From: Paramoeba atlantica
Lineage: Eukaryota; Discosea
Direction of reading: 5' to 3'
Assembly (NCBI GenBank): GCA_977017575.1
Contig: CDRNVI010000024.1
Span: forward strand, 124,001 to 188,000
Length of the DNA stretch: 64,000 nucleotides
Below, in pieces: positions 44,726 to 54,931 of the stretch; the first letter of the stretch is position 1; every line of letters begins with the position of its first letter. Made by a program: the position numbers and the translations under genes. The notes below the pieces were generated by a model. That model saw nothing but the letters and a program-made list of their open reading frames with translations. It was not told the DNA's origin and ran no database searches.

Positions 44726-46648
44726 TTAAGCTTCCTCTGCCCAAGCTAGCAGAAGACGTGGGTCATTGCGACACTCATCGAGCATTCGAACCCGGAGTTC
44801 CAAAAGTGATTTAATGTCATCAGAGCCCAGCCGAAGGGCAATTAATTCGAAAAGTGAGAAGAACATGTCTGCGTAGTCACCCGCTATATCACCAGGCAGG
44901 TCAGACACGGTAAGTGAAGAAAAATTATCATTACTCCCTGTTTTGTTAGTTGTTCTCCTTCGAGGATTGTGCTCTCCCTCATTTAGTAAAAGTGCGTCTC
45001 TTAGATTGTGTATATCAAGCAGAATTTCGCCAGCGGCACTGTAAAGAGGCTTAACCTCAACAGTAGAAGGGATGGCCAAGAGGGCGTTTCGGAGAAACCA
45101 AAGTAGAGAGACTACAACTCGAAAGACTCCGTAATGATCGTCACCCGGAAGAATGTTCCGTGAATTTCTCATGCCAAACTCCAAAATTTCTTGGTAACGG
45201 GCGCGTAGCTCTTGTGGAGAAAATCGTGAGTCCACGTTCTCCGTGCTACCCGTCTTTGACGATGCATGGCTGGTCTCAGGCTCCTGTGACGCCGAATCGA
45301 GAAGTAAAATAGATGCGGGAGATTTACCTTTGCTTATGTCGGTCCTTGGTCTGGCGACCGCCCGGTTCGGAAAGGTTGCCTGTTGACCCTCGACAGGATC
45401 CATAAGTCCAAATTTTTTCCGTTCATCCCACGGATCAACTGTGGCTACGTAGTGTGCCAATAGGTCCCGCGTGCACCGAGAAAGATTCCAACTTTGGCGT
45501 AGTACCGCACGTGATGCCAGAGCGCGACCATAGTATCGATACACCTCCAGCAGACTTTCCCAAATTTCGGTACTGCCACTGTAGAGCATGTTATACTCCA
45601 CATCCATTTGTATGAGTCTGCAAAAGAAAAGCACCCGAGCCTGGTTTTCGGGCTCGTTGGAGCCATAGCGCTCTATAGCACTGCGTAATGCAGTAAGATA
45701 TACTTGAGCAACGCCGACCTCCAGTGTGGTCTGTCCCTCGCTTTTTTGCTTTTCGAAAATTCGCTTCAGTGAGTAGAGATAGTTTTCCTTTCTTCCTGCA
45801 CCGCGGTCGATCTCTAGGTGAAAATGATCAGCCTCCAGCACAGTCTGAATATCATAGCGCATTGCCAGTAAGGTACCCTCTGCGGTCAAGAAAGTGGCTA
45901 TGCTCTCTAAGAAAGATGTTTCCGATTTCGGTACTCTTGACGCAAATGTCAGCGTATTTCGTAACCGGGTATCGCTGATAATATAGGACACATACGCCGC
46001 GTAACATTCAGTATCCAGTATCCCACGTAGCCCCTTCACATTTTCACGGAACCGGTAAAAGCATTGCTGCATAAGCGCATACAACGCCTTTTGACCATAC
46101 CGATGCGTTTCTTGCAAGCATAGCTGGTTGTACGTCGCCACCAACTCCGTTCGACGGATCTCACGAAACACCCCAATCTCCGGGGTCTCGGACGTGGCCG
46201 GCAACATATCCCACACCGTGTGAAGCACCTCCGTGGTGGCTTGATCCGGACGAGCCCCCGCGCTTTTCATCTCATCCCACAGCGCGAACAACTCCTGCGT
46301 GGAGACCGCCTCATGCCTCGCGGCCCTGGAGAGCATCACGTACATCGTGTCGACATCCACCTTCACTCCTCGAGCAAACATTTCCTTATAAAACGTAATC
46401 ATATCAGGAAAATTGCTACAGGAACGCAACGCCGCGTTGTACTCGTAAGTGAGATTTCGCAAGGAGTGGGCGAGGAACTCCCGAGGGGTTTTAGGGTTCA
46501 GCCCAACGAGCCAGGGCCGGGAGGGCCACTCACGGCGCTCCGTGACGGCGGTTGCGTAGGAGTCGATCCACTTGGGGTTGTGATGTGCCGGGTCCCATGC
46601 CTCACGTGGGATAAGCGCGGCGAGGCGTGGGGTAGCGGCAAGGAACAT
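44726..46648 (-). CDS. PPR-like helical-repeat protein, probably mitochondrial
   Basis: 640 residues, mostly alpha-helical. PPR-type units are visible near residues 60-130 (LTYEYNAALRSCSNFPDMITFYKEMFARGVKVDVDTMYVML is spread over 68-108; AVSTQELFALWDEMKSAGARPDQATTEVLHTV follows). The rest is helical but too divergent to count repeats. The start MFLAATPRLAALIPREAW looks like a mitochondrial presequence. Likely an RNA-binding or mitoribosome-associated factor. A Ser-rich linker lies near 420-460. Confidence 0.68.
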   Translation of the reverse strand: MFLAATPRLAALIPREAWDPAHHNPKWIDSYATAVTERREWPSRPWLVGLNPKTPREFLAHSLRNLTYEYNAALRSCSNFPDMITFYKEMFARGVKVDVDTMYVMLSRAARHEAVSTQELFALWDEMKSAGARPDQATTEVLHTVWDMLPATSETPEIGVFREIRRTELVATYNQLCLQETHRYGQKALYALMQQCFYRFRENVKGLRGILDTECYAAYVSYIISDTRLRNTLTFASRVPKSETSFLESIATFLTAEGTLLAMRYDIQTVLEADHFHLEIDRGAGRKENYLYSLKRIFEKQKSEGQTTLEVGVAQVYLTALRSAIERYGSNEPENQARVLFFCRLIQMDVEYNMLYSGSTEIWESLLEVYRYYGRALASRAVLRQSWNLSRCTRDLLAHYVATVDPWDERKKFGLMDPVEGQQATFPNRAVARPRTDISKGKSPASILLLDSASQEPETSHASSKTGSTENVDSRFSPQELRARYQEILEFGMRNSRNILPGDDHYGVFRVVVSLLWFLRNALLAIPSTVEVKPLYSAAGEILLDIHNLRDALLLNEGEHNPRRRTTNKTGSNDNFSSLTVSDLPGDIAGDYADMFFSLFELIALRLGSDDIKSLLELRVRMLDECRNDPRLLLAWAEEA

Positions 46649-46816
46649 GGGTGGGAGATATCAAAGGGATGAAAGAAGTTACACTTGATAAAAAAGGAGG
46701 TTTTATCGAGGCGTAACTTTATTCACAATCACGAGTGATAAAATTCTTATGATTAGCGCAAAATGTTCATTTTAGAATTATTACATGAATTAATGTATAT
46801 CAATGATGTTTGCATT

Positions 46817-48046
46817 TTACGATCTAGAAAAATAATTCGCTTTATCATTGGGGATTGGCGTCATTCTTTCTACCCTTGATGTACCCGGATGACGTTGCAC
46901 TATTGTGGGATCTTCCCATGGGCGTAGGCTTGCCCTAGCCTGCACGATTTTCTCGTCAACCACAAAAGGAACTTTCTCAGCTGCAGACGAGCTCTTGTCC
47001 TCTTCATCAACGTCTTGATCAGGCAATCCTGGAATAGAACTAAATATTGATACTTTGTTTGTACGTTTTAAGTTGCCAGCAAATCTTTCTCTTATGTGAA
47101 CGTGAGTTGTTATGTAGTAGCCCCCTTGTTTCTGCATTTTTTTCAGTCTAAAAAACGCTCGGCGATCTTTCATAAACCTCAGCAACCCACCTTTCATGGC
47201 AAGATGCTCTCTCACTTCGTCGCTTAACGCAGCATTAATTTCAGTGAGGTGAAGAGGAACTATCTTTTCCCCGTTATCATGCAAACGAAACTGCTTCATG
47301 ATCTCTTTCATTATCCCATCGTTGATACGCTTCGCAAAAACTTGTTTTTCAGAAGCTTTTCTTCTCTTAACTTTTTTCCTGATGTCGGACAATATTGTTA
47401 AAGGTTTTTCACTCCCATCATTGGAGCATTCTGGTGTGTCATCGACAGAGCATTGATCGTCTACAGGTGATTTCCCCAGCGGTGCACCAAATGTGGTCGA
47501 GGGTTCTGTATTTTCGCTCACAAAATGAAGGGGTGGGGGGACGCTTTTCGGGGGCGAATGCCTTCTACTGAAAGAGGTAGCAGTGAAAGGTGATGGCGCA
47601 AGTGATTGGTCGGCCATCGAAAATGGAGTTTGATTACCAGGAAACGCAGAAACTTGTGAGTGCGTAGAACCATGCGAGGAAAAAGGAAAGGATGTCACAG
47701 TACTATTTTGCTCACGCTCTGCTAAGTGTTTTTCTGATGTAAAAATAGGTAAATCAGGACCATTTGGTGCAGTCGTTGGTATAGGAATGCATTTTCTAAG
47801 TTCGCGTACGTTATAGTCGGTTCCAGCGTTATTATAGGAGTCAGGCACAGGAACTTGATCAGTTAAATCCCTCTTTAGTATTGAAGGGACCTCCTCTAAT
47901 TTGTTGGAATTCTTTTCGATATCACTCGACTTAGATGTTGGTCGCTGATAACCCCCGAACAGACTAGAGTATACGAATCGCGTTCTACTATAACTCATGC
48001 AACGAGTGCAAGAAATCATTGCTGACGTAAGTTTCTGCGCAACCAA
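46817..48046 (-). CDS. Unknown, probably mitochondrial protein
   Basis: 409 residues. MVAQKLTSAMISCTRCMSYSRTRFVYSS resembles a mitochondrial presequence. Residues 40-220 are Ser/Pro-rich and disordered. A folded part at about 250-330 reads IVPLHLTEINAALSDEVREHL, AMKGGLLRFMKDRRAFFRLKK; the pattern 'lp.l...l..ev...l..kGGllrFl.drr.fF.l' suggests a small winged-helix-like module such as those in organellar RNA-binding proteins. I cannot name the family. Confidence 0.6.
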   Translation of the reverse strand: MVAQKLTSAMISCTRCMSYSRTRFVYSSLFGGYQRPTSKSSDIEKNSNKLEEVPSILKRDLTDQVPVPDSYNNAGTDYNVRELRKCIPIPTTAPNGPDLPIFTSEKHLAEREQNSTVTSFPFSSHGSTHSQVSAFPGNQTPFSMADQSLAPSPFTATSFSRRHSPPKSVPPPLHFVSENTEPSTTFGAPLGKSPVDDQCSVDDTPECSNDGSEKPLTILSDIRKKVKRRKASEKQVFAKRINDGIMKEIMKQFRLHDNGEKIVPLHLTEINAALSDEVREHLAMKGGLLRFMKDRRAFFRLKKMQKQGGYYITTHVHIRERFAGNLKRTNKVSIFSSIPGLPDQDVDEEDKSSSAAEKVPFVVDEKIVQARASLRPWEDPTIVQRHPGTSRVERMTPIPNDKANYFSRS

Positions 48047-48603
48047 GTAGAAAGTGATTACGTATCTATCGTATATTCGTACTTTAATACCTACTCAGCA
48101 ACGCACGTACCCTTAATACATTTCCATGTATCATTACATTTCCTCAAATATCAAAAGGTATAAAAAATTAAAAAATACTGTGCTCCCTCTAGTTGTATCA
48201 TTTTTTACCGTTATATTGCATTATTATACTGCTTTAATCCCCTCGGGCGACCCTTGAACTTCTGATGTCTCGTAATAACTTTTCTGATCTTTTTCGAATG
48301 ACAAACCTTATACCGTTTTCATTTTTGCATGAAAGTCAGCGGTTGTGCGTCATGCTGTGCGCACGAGATTGGAGAGCAGGAGTCGTAACTCATCACTATC
48401 ACCATCGCCATCACTTTCGGACACATCTTACTTCACAGATGAATCAGATTGACCCCCTGAATCTCTTCTCCATTACCCTCGTTACAGCTAGGGTGTCACC
48501 TTTTCCGAAGGTAGCGACAACTAACTAGTGGGGTGCTGTACTAGTACTAAAACTAAATGTTTTAGTTTCTAACATCCAACGTTTTAATTTTTCATCTCAA
48601 ACG
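48047..48603. other. Intergenic, no gene called
   Basis: AT-rich with a CATCAC/CATCGC-rich patch near 48395-48430. An 87-codon plus-strand frame (48265-48528) is off-strand and His-run driven; not called. Confidence 0.5.
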
Positions 48604-50322
48604 TTATTTCGACGGCGTCTTATTTTGTCGCACCTTTTGATGTATCCATTTTCTAATTCCTTCTTCAAAGGCGGTATACTGATTCGAATTCGAAAGCATT
48701 TCAATGTAGACAAGAATATTTTCACAAAACTCACGCTGACGACTTTCGTTTAGATTAGCCAAGTGATCAATCAGTGCGGTAGAAGAGCCTAAATCCGCAA
48801 TACACTGTTCAAAAATAAAATGCGTATCCTGATCCACAGGTGACGACAGCAACATCAGGTACAAGAGGGGAAAGGCATTTTCCTTTCTTTGGAGATAAGA
48901 AAGTACTTCGTAACAACGTGAAATTAGAGCGAATGGGATTGGCAAGTTACGCAAAAAGCTTACATGAAGAAGCCTCCGGGCTGTCGAGGAAGTTAGAGTT
49001 TGTTGACTACGAGAAGCAAGAAGGCAAAGATGTCTCAATATGGAAGGAATCAGTTTAGGATAATATTCCTCATTTCCAAGTGCCATCAAACAAATTTTTA
49101 TGATGTCGTACCCCTCTTCTAATTCACAAAGTCTAGTCAACATTGGAACAAGAGCGGCACTAAGCAATTCCTTAGAGCTCCTCTTTGTGTCTTTCGAGCG
49201 AAGAGCCATTTCGGTAGTTATAGCACAGATAAACAAATCTTGAGCACTAAGCAAATGATTGGTCTGAGTAAACAAGCGACTAGATACTAGCTCTCCCCAA
49301 ACAGCTGCAAAAGACTTCACATTTGCGCTCCTTGATTTCCAAGTCAGGTAAAGTGCCCTCGCAATCGAGGCAATGTGTTCAGCCCGAAACATTTTTCTGT
49401 GAACTCGACATTGATCCTCTAAGATTTCGACCCATGAAGCTTCTAGTGGAGTATCTTGCCCCATACCAATAGACCATATAGCAATCAATACATCTCTGGA
49501 GTCAAGCATATATTTCTCAGAACTCGCAGGCAAAACTCTAGAGAGTGTCATGTACCTACTTGCATAGTATTTGTGATGTGACAGCAATATACAGTTGTCA
49601 ATTTTTACGAAGTTTTGTGACTCCAATGAATGTTTTTTAAGGTTATACATTTGGCCCGAGCTTCTTTTTTCTGCACTAATACCATCTGCGTTGTTCTCAT
49701 CAGCTTTTCGCATGATATCAAAGGTAGGATGTGGCAAACTCAATAGAGGCAGAACACTATGTGTAACGCCTCGTTCCTGTAAGATGCAATACGTCAATAT
49801 ATAAAGAGCACTAGATATTTCACGTAGAGTTAGCTCGTCATCATCCCTCCTCCTAATAACTTCATGAAGGAGCACTTCTTGGACTTTAGTGCTTCCTAGC
49901 GCAAGAAGTCCCTTAAGTGCGCAAAGAGATAAGCTATCAACACTGACCGACTTACTTACACAAATAACGTATTCTAAAAAGTCCCTCAGACGAGGTGGAC
50001 TGCATCCTAAGTCAAATAGGCCCTCGCAAAGAGGGAGAAAGTGTGCCAGTTCAAGATGGCGGGAGACCGCTGCTTGATTCGTATCACTGAAATTGCAAAC
50101 CACACCTTGTGTCGGATTCGCAAAACTACTCAGCATACTAGTTTCGGGCATGAAATCTTTTAGTGCGACGTTAACTACGTCGAAGTATTTTTTGTAAATG
50201 TCAGAATTTTCAACAATATATCCCATTGGATTCAAAACTCGATGGAAGTGGCTTACAACTTCTCGTCTAAAATTGGTGAAAGCTTGAACATGCGTCAGAA
50301 TTTGAGGCGTAGTGGACTGCAT
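48604..50322 (-). CDS. Alpha-helical repeat protein of unknown function
   Basis: 572 residues, nearly all helix, with spaced LxxLxxA-type pairs (LCALKGLLALGSTKVQEVLL, REISSALYILTYCILQ, EHIASIARALYLTWKSR, DLFICAITTEMAL). The look is of an armadillo, FASTK/RAP or divergent PPR solenoid, as in kinetoplastid mitochondrial RNA-processing factors. No RAP domain is visible at the end. No clear presequence. Confidence 0.6.
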   Translation of the reverse strand: MQSTTPQILTHVQAFTNFRREVVSHFHRVLNPMGYIVENSDIYKKYFDVVNVALKDFMPETSMLSSFANPTQGVVCNFSDTNQAAVSRHLELAHFLPLCEGLFDLGCSPPRLRDFLEYVICVSKSVSVDSLSLCALKGLLALGSTKVQEVLLHEVIRRRDDDELTLREISSALYILTYCILQERGVTHSVLPLLSLPHPTFDIMRKADENNADGISAEKRSSGQMYNLKKHSLESQNFVKIDNCILLSHHKYYASRYMTLSRVLPASSEKYMLDSRDVLIAIWSIGMGQDTPLEASWVEILEDQCRVHRKMFRAEHIASIARALYLTWKSRSANVKSFAAVWGELVSSRLFTQTNHLLSAQDLFICAITTEMALRSKDTKRSSKELLSAALVPMLTRLCELEEGYDIIKICLMALGNEEYYPKLIPSILRHLCLLASRSQQTLTSSTARRLLHVSFLRNLPIPFALISRCYEVLSYLQRKENAFPLLYLMLLSSPVDQDTHFIFEQCIADLGSSTALIDHLANLNESRQREFCENILVYIEMLSNSNQYTAFEEGIRKWIHQKVRQNKTPSK

Positions 50323-50796
50323 AAAAGGAAATAAAAAGAAGTTGTTTTGTAGAAAAACATTACGAAGAGTGCATGTAATACTACACGTGAGCTACATGTA
50401 TATTGCAATGGACATGTTCTACAATAGACAAGATAGACTGGTCATTTAGACCCGATAACGCTCTGCGCTCAAGTTCGTTTCTAAAGAAAACTAGTTTAAG
50501 AAGCAACGACACAGTTTAACATTCCAATTTGAAGGCGTTTAAAATACAAAAAAAGTAGAGAAAAAGGGTTTTCTGCTGTCTTTTACTATTTGCACCATTA
50601 ATAATTAACGGTTAGTAACTAATTTATAATTACTCATAATTATAGAGTCGCTAGAGTCGACGTAATCTATATTTTTTGTACGGGTTATTATAACCAAAAA
50701 AAAGTCTCCGAATTACCTTGTCCGCGTGACATTCAAAATTGCACAGAGCGTAGCAGTGAATAGCGCTAGTAATGTGTACTTCGTATAGAAATAAGC
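50323..50796. other. Intergenic, very AT-rich, no gene seen
   Basis: Contains inverted AT words near 50600-50645 (ATTAATAATTAA, TAATTATAGAG) but no coding frame or RNA motif that I recognise. Confidence 0.5.
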
Positions 50797-51375
50797 TCAC
50801 TCATGAATTTCCAGAATATCGGTATCGAAAATTTCAAGAAACCCCAATGATTTCGGTCGTTTACTAACGTAAGTTTGGCCACTCAGATACGGATTGTTGG
50901 ATAGAGATAGAACAATAATTCCTTCACGTAACGCCAAAAAGTCCACAATACCTTCAAAACTATTATGTTCAAGGTAAAGCTCCGTCAGTGTGAGAGGGAG
51001 TGAATCCAACAGCACCTTACCGGTAAACTTGTTGTGCGATAAATTGAACACTTGAAGTATTTCAGGAAGGTATTCCCAACCTACAGTCCCCGATAGTTCA
51101 TTGCTTTGCAAGGAAAAGAGTACTACGGTCGAGGGAAGGTGTTGCCAACATATTTTTCCCTTGAGAAATCTTGCACCCCAATGGATTTTTGTCACCCGCC
51201 CCTCAGAGTCCAGTATAATTCCATTCCAGTTTTTTAAAGGAACGGCTGCACACCAAGTTGGATTCGGATTATCAATACGACGGACGAGTTGCTCTAGGTC
51301 GTATTCCACCGGAAGATATGCGCCACGTACCTTGCTTGGCCGCGAACAGCCTTCTGGGGTGTGGTTGTCCGCCAT
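50797..51375 (-). CDS. Small leucine-rich-repeat protein
   Basis: 192 residues. A capping motif like plant LRRNT_2 comes first (VEYDLEQLVRRIDNPNPTW, WNGIILDSEGRVTKIHW), then about five 22-24-residue LRRs of the form LP.tL.vL.LQ.N.LSG (LPEILQVFNLSHNKFTG, LPLTLTELYLEHNSFEG, LREGIIVLSLSNNPYLSG). It ends in DTDILEIHE. Such short LRR proteins are abundant in kinetoplastids. No signal peptide or anchor. It is paralogous to 59876-60442, sharing the start (RGAYLPVEY / RGTSLPAEF), the cap and the acidic tail. Confidence 0.85.
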   Translation of the reverse strand: MADNHTPEGCSRPSKVRGAYLPVEYDLEQLVRRIDNPNPTWCAAVPLKNWNGIILDSEGRVTKIHWGARFLKGKICWQHLPSTVVLFSLQSNELSGTVGWEYLPEILQVFNLSHNKFTGKVLLDSLPLTLTELYLEHNSFEGIVDFLALREGIIVLSLSNNPYLSGQTYVSKRPKSLGFLEIFDTDILEIHE

Positions 51376-51494
51376 GAAAAGAAGTTATAGTTAATGAAAC
51401 CGCAGCGCAATACTGCACACAATCCTATACTTAATACTTGCTTGGGATTAAAAATAAATTTATACATTGTATGAAGGACTCTTTGACGCACTCC

Positions 51495-51592
51495 TGTAAG
51501 TACTGTACAGTTACTACGCTACACGTAGTAGTTACTACGTGTACGCTACACGTACAGTTACTACGCTACACGTACACTGTGTACAGTTGTAT
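51495..51592. repeat. Interspersed direct and inverted repeats
   Basis: A 23-bp unit beginning GTACAGTTACTACGCTACAC occurs identically at 51505-51527 and 51552-51574. Between them ACGTAGTA and TACTACGT form an inverted repeat, and the far end has TACACTGTGTA. Upstream (5') side of the LRR gene. Confidence 0.9.
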
Positions 51593-51857
51593 GTCTACGA
51601 CTCCTGAAAGAATATGATATGCATTTGTCACAATGGACCGCAAAAGCAAAATTAAAATTAAAGCAAGAAAAACTGCAAGAAAAATCCGCAAAACTAGCTT
51701 ATGGTATCACTAATGTTAATGATATCAATATTAGTACAATCTAGATTCCTAATTAATCTACGTATCGGAAGCTCGTCTAACAGATATTTTTTCTATGTAG
51801 GAAAGAAGGCCAGATTCTACGTAGGAAAAGGAGACATTAAGATGATGAATTCGTCTA

Positions 51858-52763
51858 CTAGAACCACCACAAACGCTTCTCGATCCACCAAGGAATATCG
51901 GGATGATCGGAACTGTCACGTACGCCTTCGACACGAGTGTGATGTGTTCCCTCAAATGAAATATCGTGTTCTTGTACTAGTTTATGGTCTAAACTTGAAG
52001 GTACATCTTCGCCTTTGTCGTTTACTTTTACGCTATTCTCAGTGGACACCCCGGACGTTAACAGCGGACGAATCTGTGGCAGATATTTCTTAGAACCGGC
52101 TAGCTCGTGCGCTTTCCGCTGTTCCTCAATAAAAGGTAGACCGAATTTATCTTCAAAATCCGTCTGACTAATGTGATACCATGAACAGGTATGAGAAGAG
52201 GGAATGTATACCCCGCGCGAGTGACATGGTACTTGAATTTGCATACTGATCAGCGATTGCTCATCTACCCAGCACCGAGAACCACCTCGAAGAAGACTAC
52301 TTTGCTTGCGGATTGAATGCCATCTTGATGACTCTAGCCCTCGAATCAGTGCGTTAACATGAAAATGTTTCCAATGGCGCGGCCTTCCTCCGTTGATAAA
52401 TAGCGTTTTTATATCACTAAGTTGCAGATCTTGAACTCGAAACATAATGGGGTAGTAGGGTGTGGGTATAGGAGGGAGAATATAACCCTTCTCTAACATA
52501 AGAGCACCCGTTGCCATGTTCGTTTGTTTGCCAAAAGGCAATACAATCATTTTCACTGCTAATTTCAAGTGACGGACGGCATATTCCGTAATAAAGTAGG
52601 GTGTAGAGAGATATTGCCCTCCATATGCTTTAGCGTAGAGAAGTAAAATTTGACAAATGGAGAACGGAGCGACGGGTAGTCCAGTCATCACATCAATCGG
52701 AGTCGTGTCATTCCGTAGAAAGCCGAGCGCGTTTTGTTTGATAATCTTCGTACGAAAGGACAA
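51858..52763 (-). CDS. Unknown protein, possibly mitoribosome-associated
   Basis: 301 residues, not recognised. Residues 10-75 (NDTTPIDVMTGLPVAPFSICQ, AKAYGGQYLSTPYFITEYAVR) resemble a segment I associate loosely with kinetoplastid mitochondrial proteins ('N.tg.p.dv.TG.pi....L..a...gy.s.yw.te'). The protein is Trp/His-rich around 130-150 (RHWKHFHVNALIRGLESSRWHS). C-terminal 70 residues are polar and acidic, ending PWWIEKRLWWF. No membrane span. Confidence 0.55.
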   Translation of the reverse strand: MSFRTKIIKQNALGFLRNDTTPIDVMTGLPVAPFSICQILLLYAKAYGGQYLSTPYFITEYAVRHLKLAVKMIVLPFGKQTNMATGALMLEKGYILPPIPTPYYPIMFRVQDLQLSDIKTLFINGGRPRHWKHFHVNALIRGLESSRWHSIRKQSSLLRGGSRCWVDEQSLISMQIQVPCHSRGVYIPSSHTCSWYHISQTDFEDKFGLPFIEEQRKAHELAGSKKYLPQIRPLLTSGVSTENSVKVNDKGEDVPSSLDHKLVQEHDISFEGTHHTRVEGVRDSSDHPDIPWWIEKRLWWF

Positions 52764-52954
52764 CTTTTAAGAAAACAAATCGAGACTAAGAAACATAAGG
52801 AGTGATGGTGAAATTTCTTATCTCTACAAGAGAAGGGCAAAACTGATCACCAGCCAAAAAAACTTGAAATAAAAGGAAAAAGAAATCAAAAAGTGTAAAT
52901 CGATTCTGTGCACGACGTACAGTGTATTATGTACGTTACTGTGTATCATGCTTT

Positions 52955-53725
52955 TTACGTATCCACAGATTTGCATTCAACGCCTTGCCGGCATTTCCAC
53001 TCTTCGTCTTCAGTTTGGTAGAGCTTTTGGACGGACCGTAACTTATTGTGGACGGAACATACTTTTCGCGTGGCACTAACACACGGGTACTGAGGCAAAC
53101 AGCATCCGTCCACGACGTACTCTTTTAAGTGATACGCATAGTGTTTGAAACAGCGAGCGTAGGCCGGGTCCGTGCGGTAACGTTCAAGCCTGCGCAGTCG
53201 TTTATCTATGTCAGAATCGGAGGGACAAGTGCACGGTTCCTTTGCGGGACAAATCCATTTGTCATTATCCGTGTCATACACCATACGACGTTTCCACCTT
53301 TTCATGTTGTGTTGGGAACATAGCACTGTAGGCTCTGCGGTATCAAGCTCTGCGGTGAATTGCCCATTATCTGACTTATTTTTAAACGCTGCAGCATCTT
53401 CCATAGCCTCACTCTTACATCGAAAATTTGACGTGCATCGGTACAGTGCAATATTAGCAAGATTCGCTGAGCGAACTGTGTAATTTTGCAAAAAGCTGTC
53501 CACTGTCGATTTTTTGAGCTGTTGCAGCTCACTTATCGGTCGTATTATGCCATGTACCACACACGTAGTCGCAAGTTCTTGCTTGTTCCCTTTTACAGGT
53601 TTTCTCTTCGGTGCGCAGTACTCTCGAATACTCTGCGAGAATACTCCATCTGATACAGAGGGCACATTAGTTGGAATTCGTACATTTTTTACATTATAGC
53701 ACAGAATTCGCCTCGGTAGGAGCAT
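52955..53725 (-). CDS. Cys/His repeat protein, putative zinc-binding
   Basis: 256 residues with three related units of the form C-x2-H-x3-R-x~15-20-W/R-x-C-x4/5-C: CVVHGIIRP...YRCTSNFRC (about 50-100), CSQHNMKRW...WICPAKEPC (about 137-164) and CSVHNKLRSVQ...WKCRQGVEC (about 225-253), plus a CxCx5C-like pair between. Each could hold one zinc ion. N-terminal 20 residues are basic (MLLPRRILCYNVKNVRIP) and may target mitochondria. I know no named family for it; it might be lineage-specific. Confidence 0.65.
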   Translation of the reverse strand: MLLPRRILCYNVKNVRIPTNVPSVSDGVFSQSIREYCAPKRKPVKGNKQELATTCVVHGIIRPISELQQLKKSTVDSFLQNYTVRSANLANIALYRCTSNFRCKSEAMEDAAAFKNKSDNGQFTAELDTAEPTVLCSQHNMKRWKRRMVYDTDNDKWICPAKEPCTCPSDSDIDKRLRRLERYRTDPAYARCFKHYAYHLKEYVVDGCCLPQYPCVSATRKVCSVHNKLRSVQKLYQTEDEEWKCRQGVECKSVDT

Positions 53726-53883
53726 TGAAACAAAATACGAGAAAATTCGTACCTATAGTACCGAATTTTGTAGAATTAAACAAGGACATTTATCAACGAA
53801 TCGCCCCTTCATATTTACGCACACCAAATAATTATATTCATCCATCAATATTTTTGATTTCAAGGCGCGCCATGGATATGCGC

Positions 53884-54684
53884 TTAGCCTTCGAAAGGTT
53901 CTTCCGCAACCTTTCTTTTCCTTTCCTTATCAGATATGCCGGACTCACTAAAATTTGACATTGGCGACAGTGAAGGCAGTATTATGTCTCTCAATTCGAA
54001 ATATTGTGGAAAGATAATTCTTCGAACCGCAAGGAGGATAGCCCATCGAAACGCACGTGTGAGAAGATGGCTGTTTTTAATTTCCCATCTAGAGCCTATA
54101 CATGATCCGAAGTGAAAGTAAAACGAGGGTTCCTCAAGGAGACAGAACTGGACATAATGTTTCGCACATTTATTTGTCTGCGAGGTTTCATCCTCCTGGT
54201 AATCAGTCACACCTATTTTTATGCGAATCAAAGCGACTAGACGAAGATTCGAAAACTTTACCGCAAGAGGAAGCAGGCCCAATGATGAAACCCGTAGGGC
54301 CCCGCGAATGCCAAGTTGAAAACTGCCACTATACTCCACAAGCATATCGTAGTCCAGTTCTGTTGCCGTGGAGCGATTTCGTATGACAAGCATACGTGGC
54401 ACCTCGACTCCCAAGGAAAAGCATGAGAGTGAAGCACTCGAAAGCGGCGAATTTTGCAAAGCTAGGAGCATTTGATCTGCGACGTTCTTCTCCAATAGCT
54501 CTAAATTATTACTCTGGTTCATCCAGAGTTCGACAAGGTACAGTAGCCAATCTGCACATTCTGTGGTGTCCTCCGGTATACGATATGTCGGCTTGGATGA
54601 GTGGCGAATTACATCGTTCTGTCGAATAAGAAAAAGAATACTCAAGCTCACTAGCAGCAGAGAGGTCAGCACAACTGCGAACAT
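53884..54684 (-). CDS. SMP-domain lipid-transfer protein, MMM1-like
   Basis: 266 residues. One N-terminal membrane span (VVLTSLLLVSLSILFLI, 4-20) and an SMP domain from about 40: ADWLLYLVELWMNQS, SLGVEVPRMLVIRNR, LDYDMLVEYSGSFQLGIRGALRV, QFCLLEEPSFYFHFGSCIGS, and FPQYFELRDIILPSLSP, whose R/F-P...I.LP.L end resembles yeast Mmm1. SMP domains carry lipids between membranes. Mmm1 is the ER-anchored ERMES subunit; other single-span SMP proteins (Nvj2/TEX2, PDZD8) are possible. Size and layout favour MMM1. Confidence 0.68.
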   Translation of the reverse strand: MFAVVLTSLLLVSLSILFLIRQNDVIRHSSKPTYRIPEDTTECADWLLYLVELWMNQSNNLELLEKNVADQMLLALQNSPLSSASLSCFSLGVEVPRMLVIRNRSTATELDYDMLVEYSGSFQLGIRGALRVSSLGLLPLAVKFSNLRLVALIRIKIGVTDYQEDETSQTNKCAKHYVQFCLLEEPSFYFHFGSCIGSRWEIKNSHLLTRAFRWAILLAVRRIIFPQYFELRDIILPSLSPMSNFSESGISDKERKRKVAEEPFEG

Positions 54685-54931
54685 TACGTTCGGTTCCTAA
54701 TCAGGCACAGGAGATGCGAATGAGAAATTTTTAATTCAAGTGAAGTAGGGTGCAGCATACATGTACATAGGAAATAGGGGGGAAGTAAAATTTTCAAAAC
54801 CAAACTGGAATATGGTTACGTGGGATACAATCAAAAGACAAGTTACACCCCTAACTGGTTGTACACTTTTTCAGAGTAGTAAATTTTTTTGAAGTGCATT
54901 TTCGCGCAAAAACTCAGCAAAAGCAAGTTTC

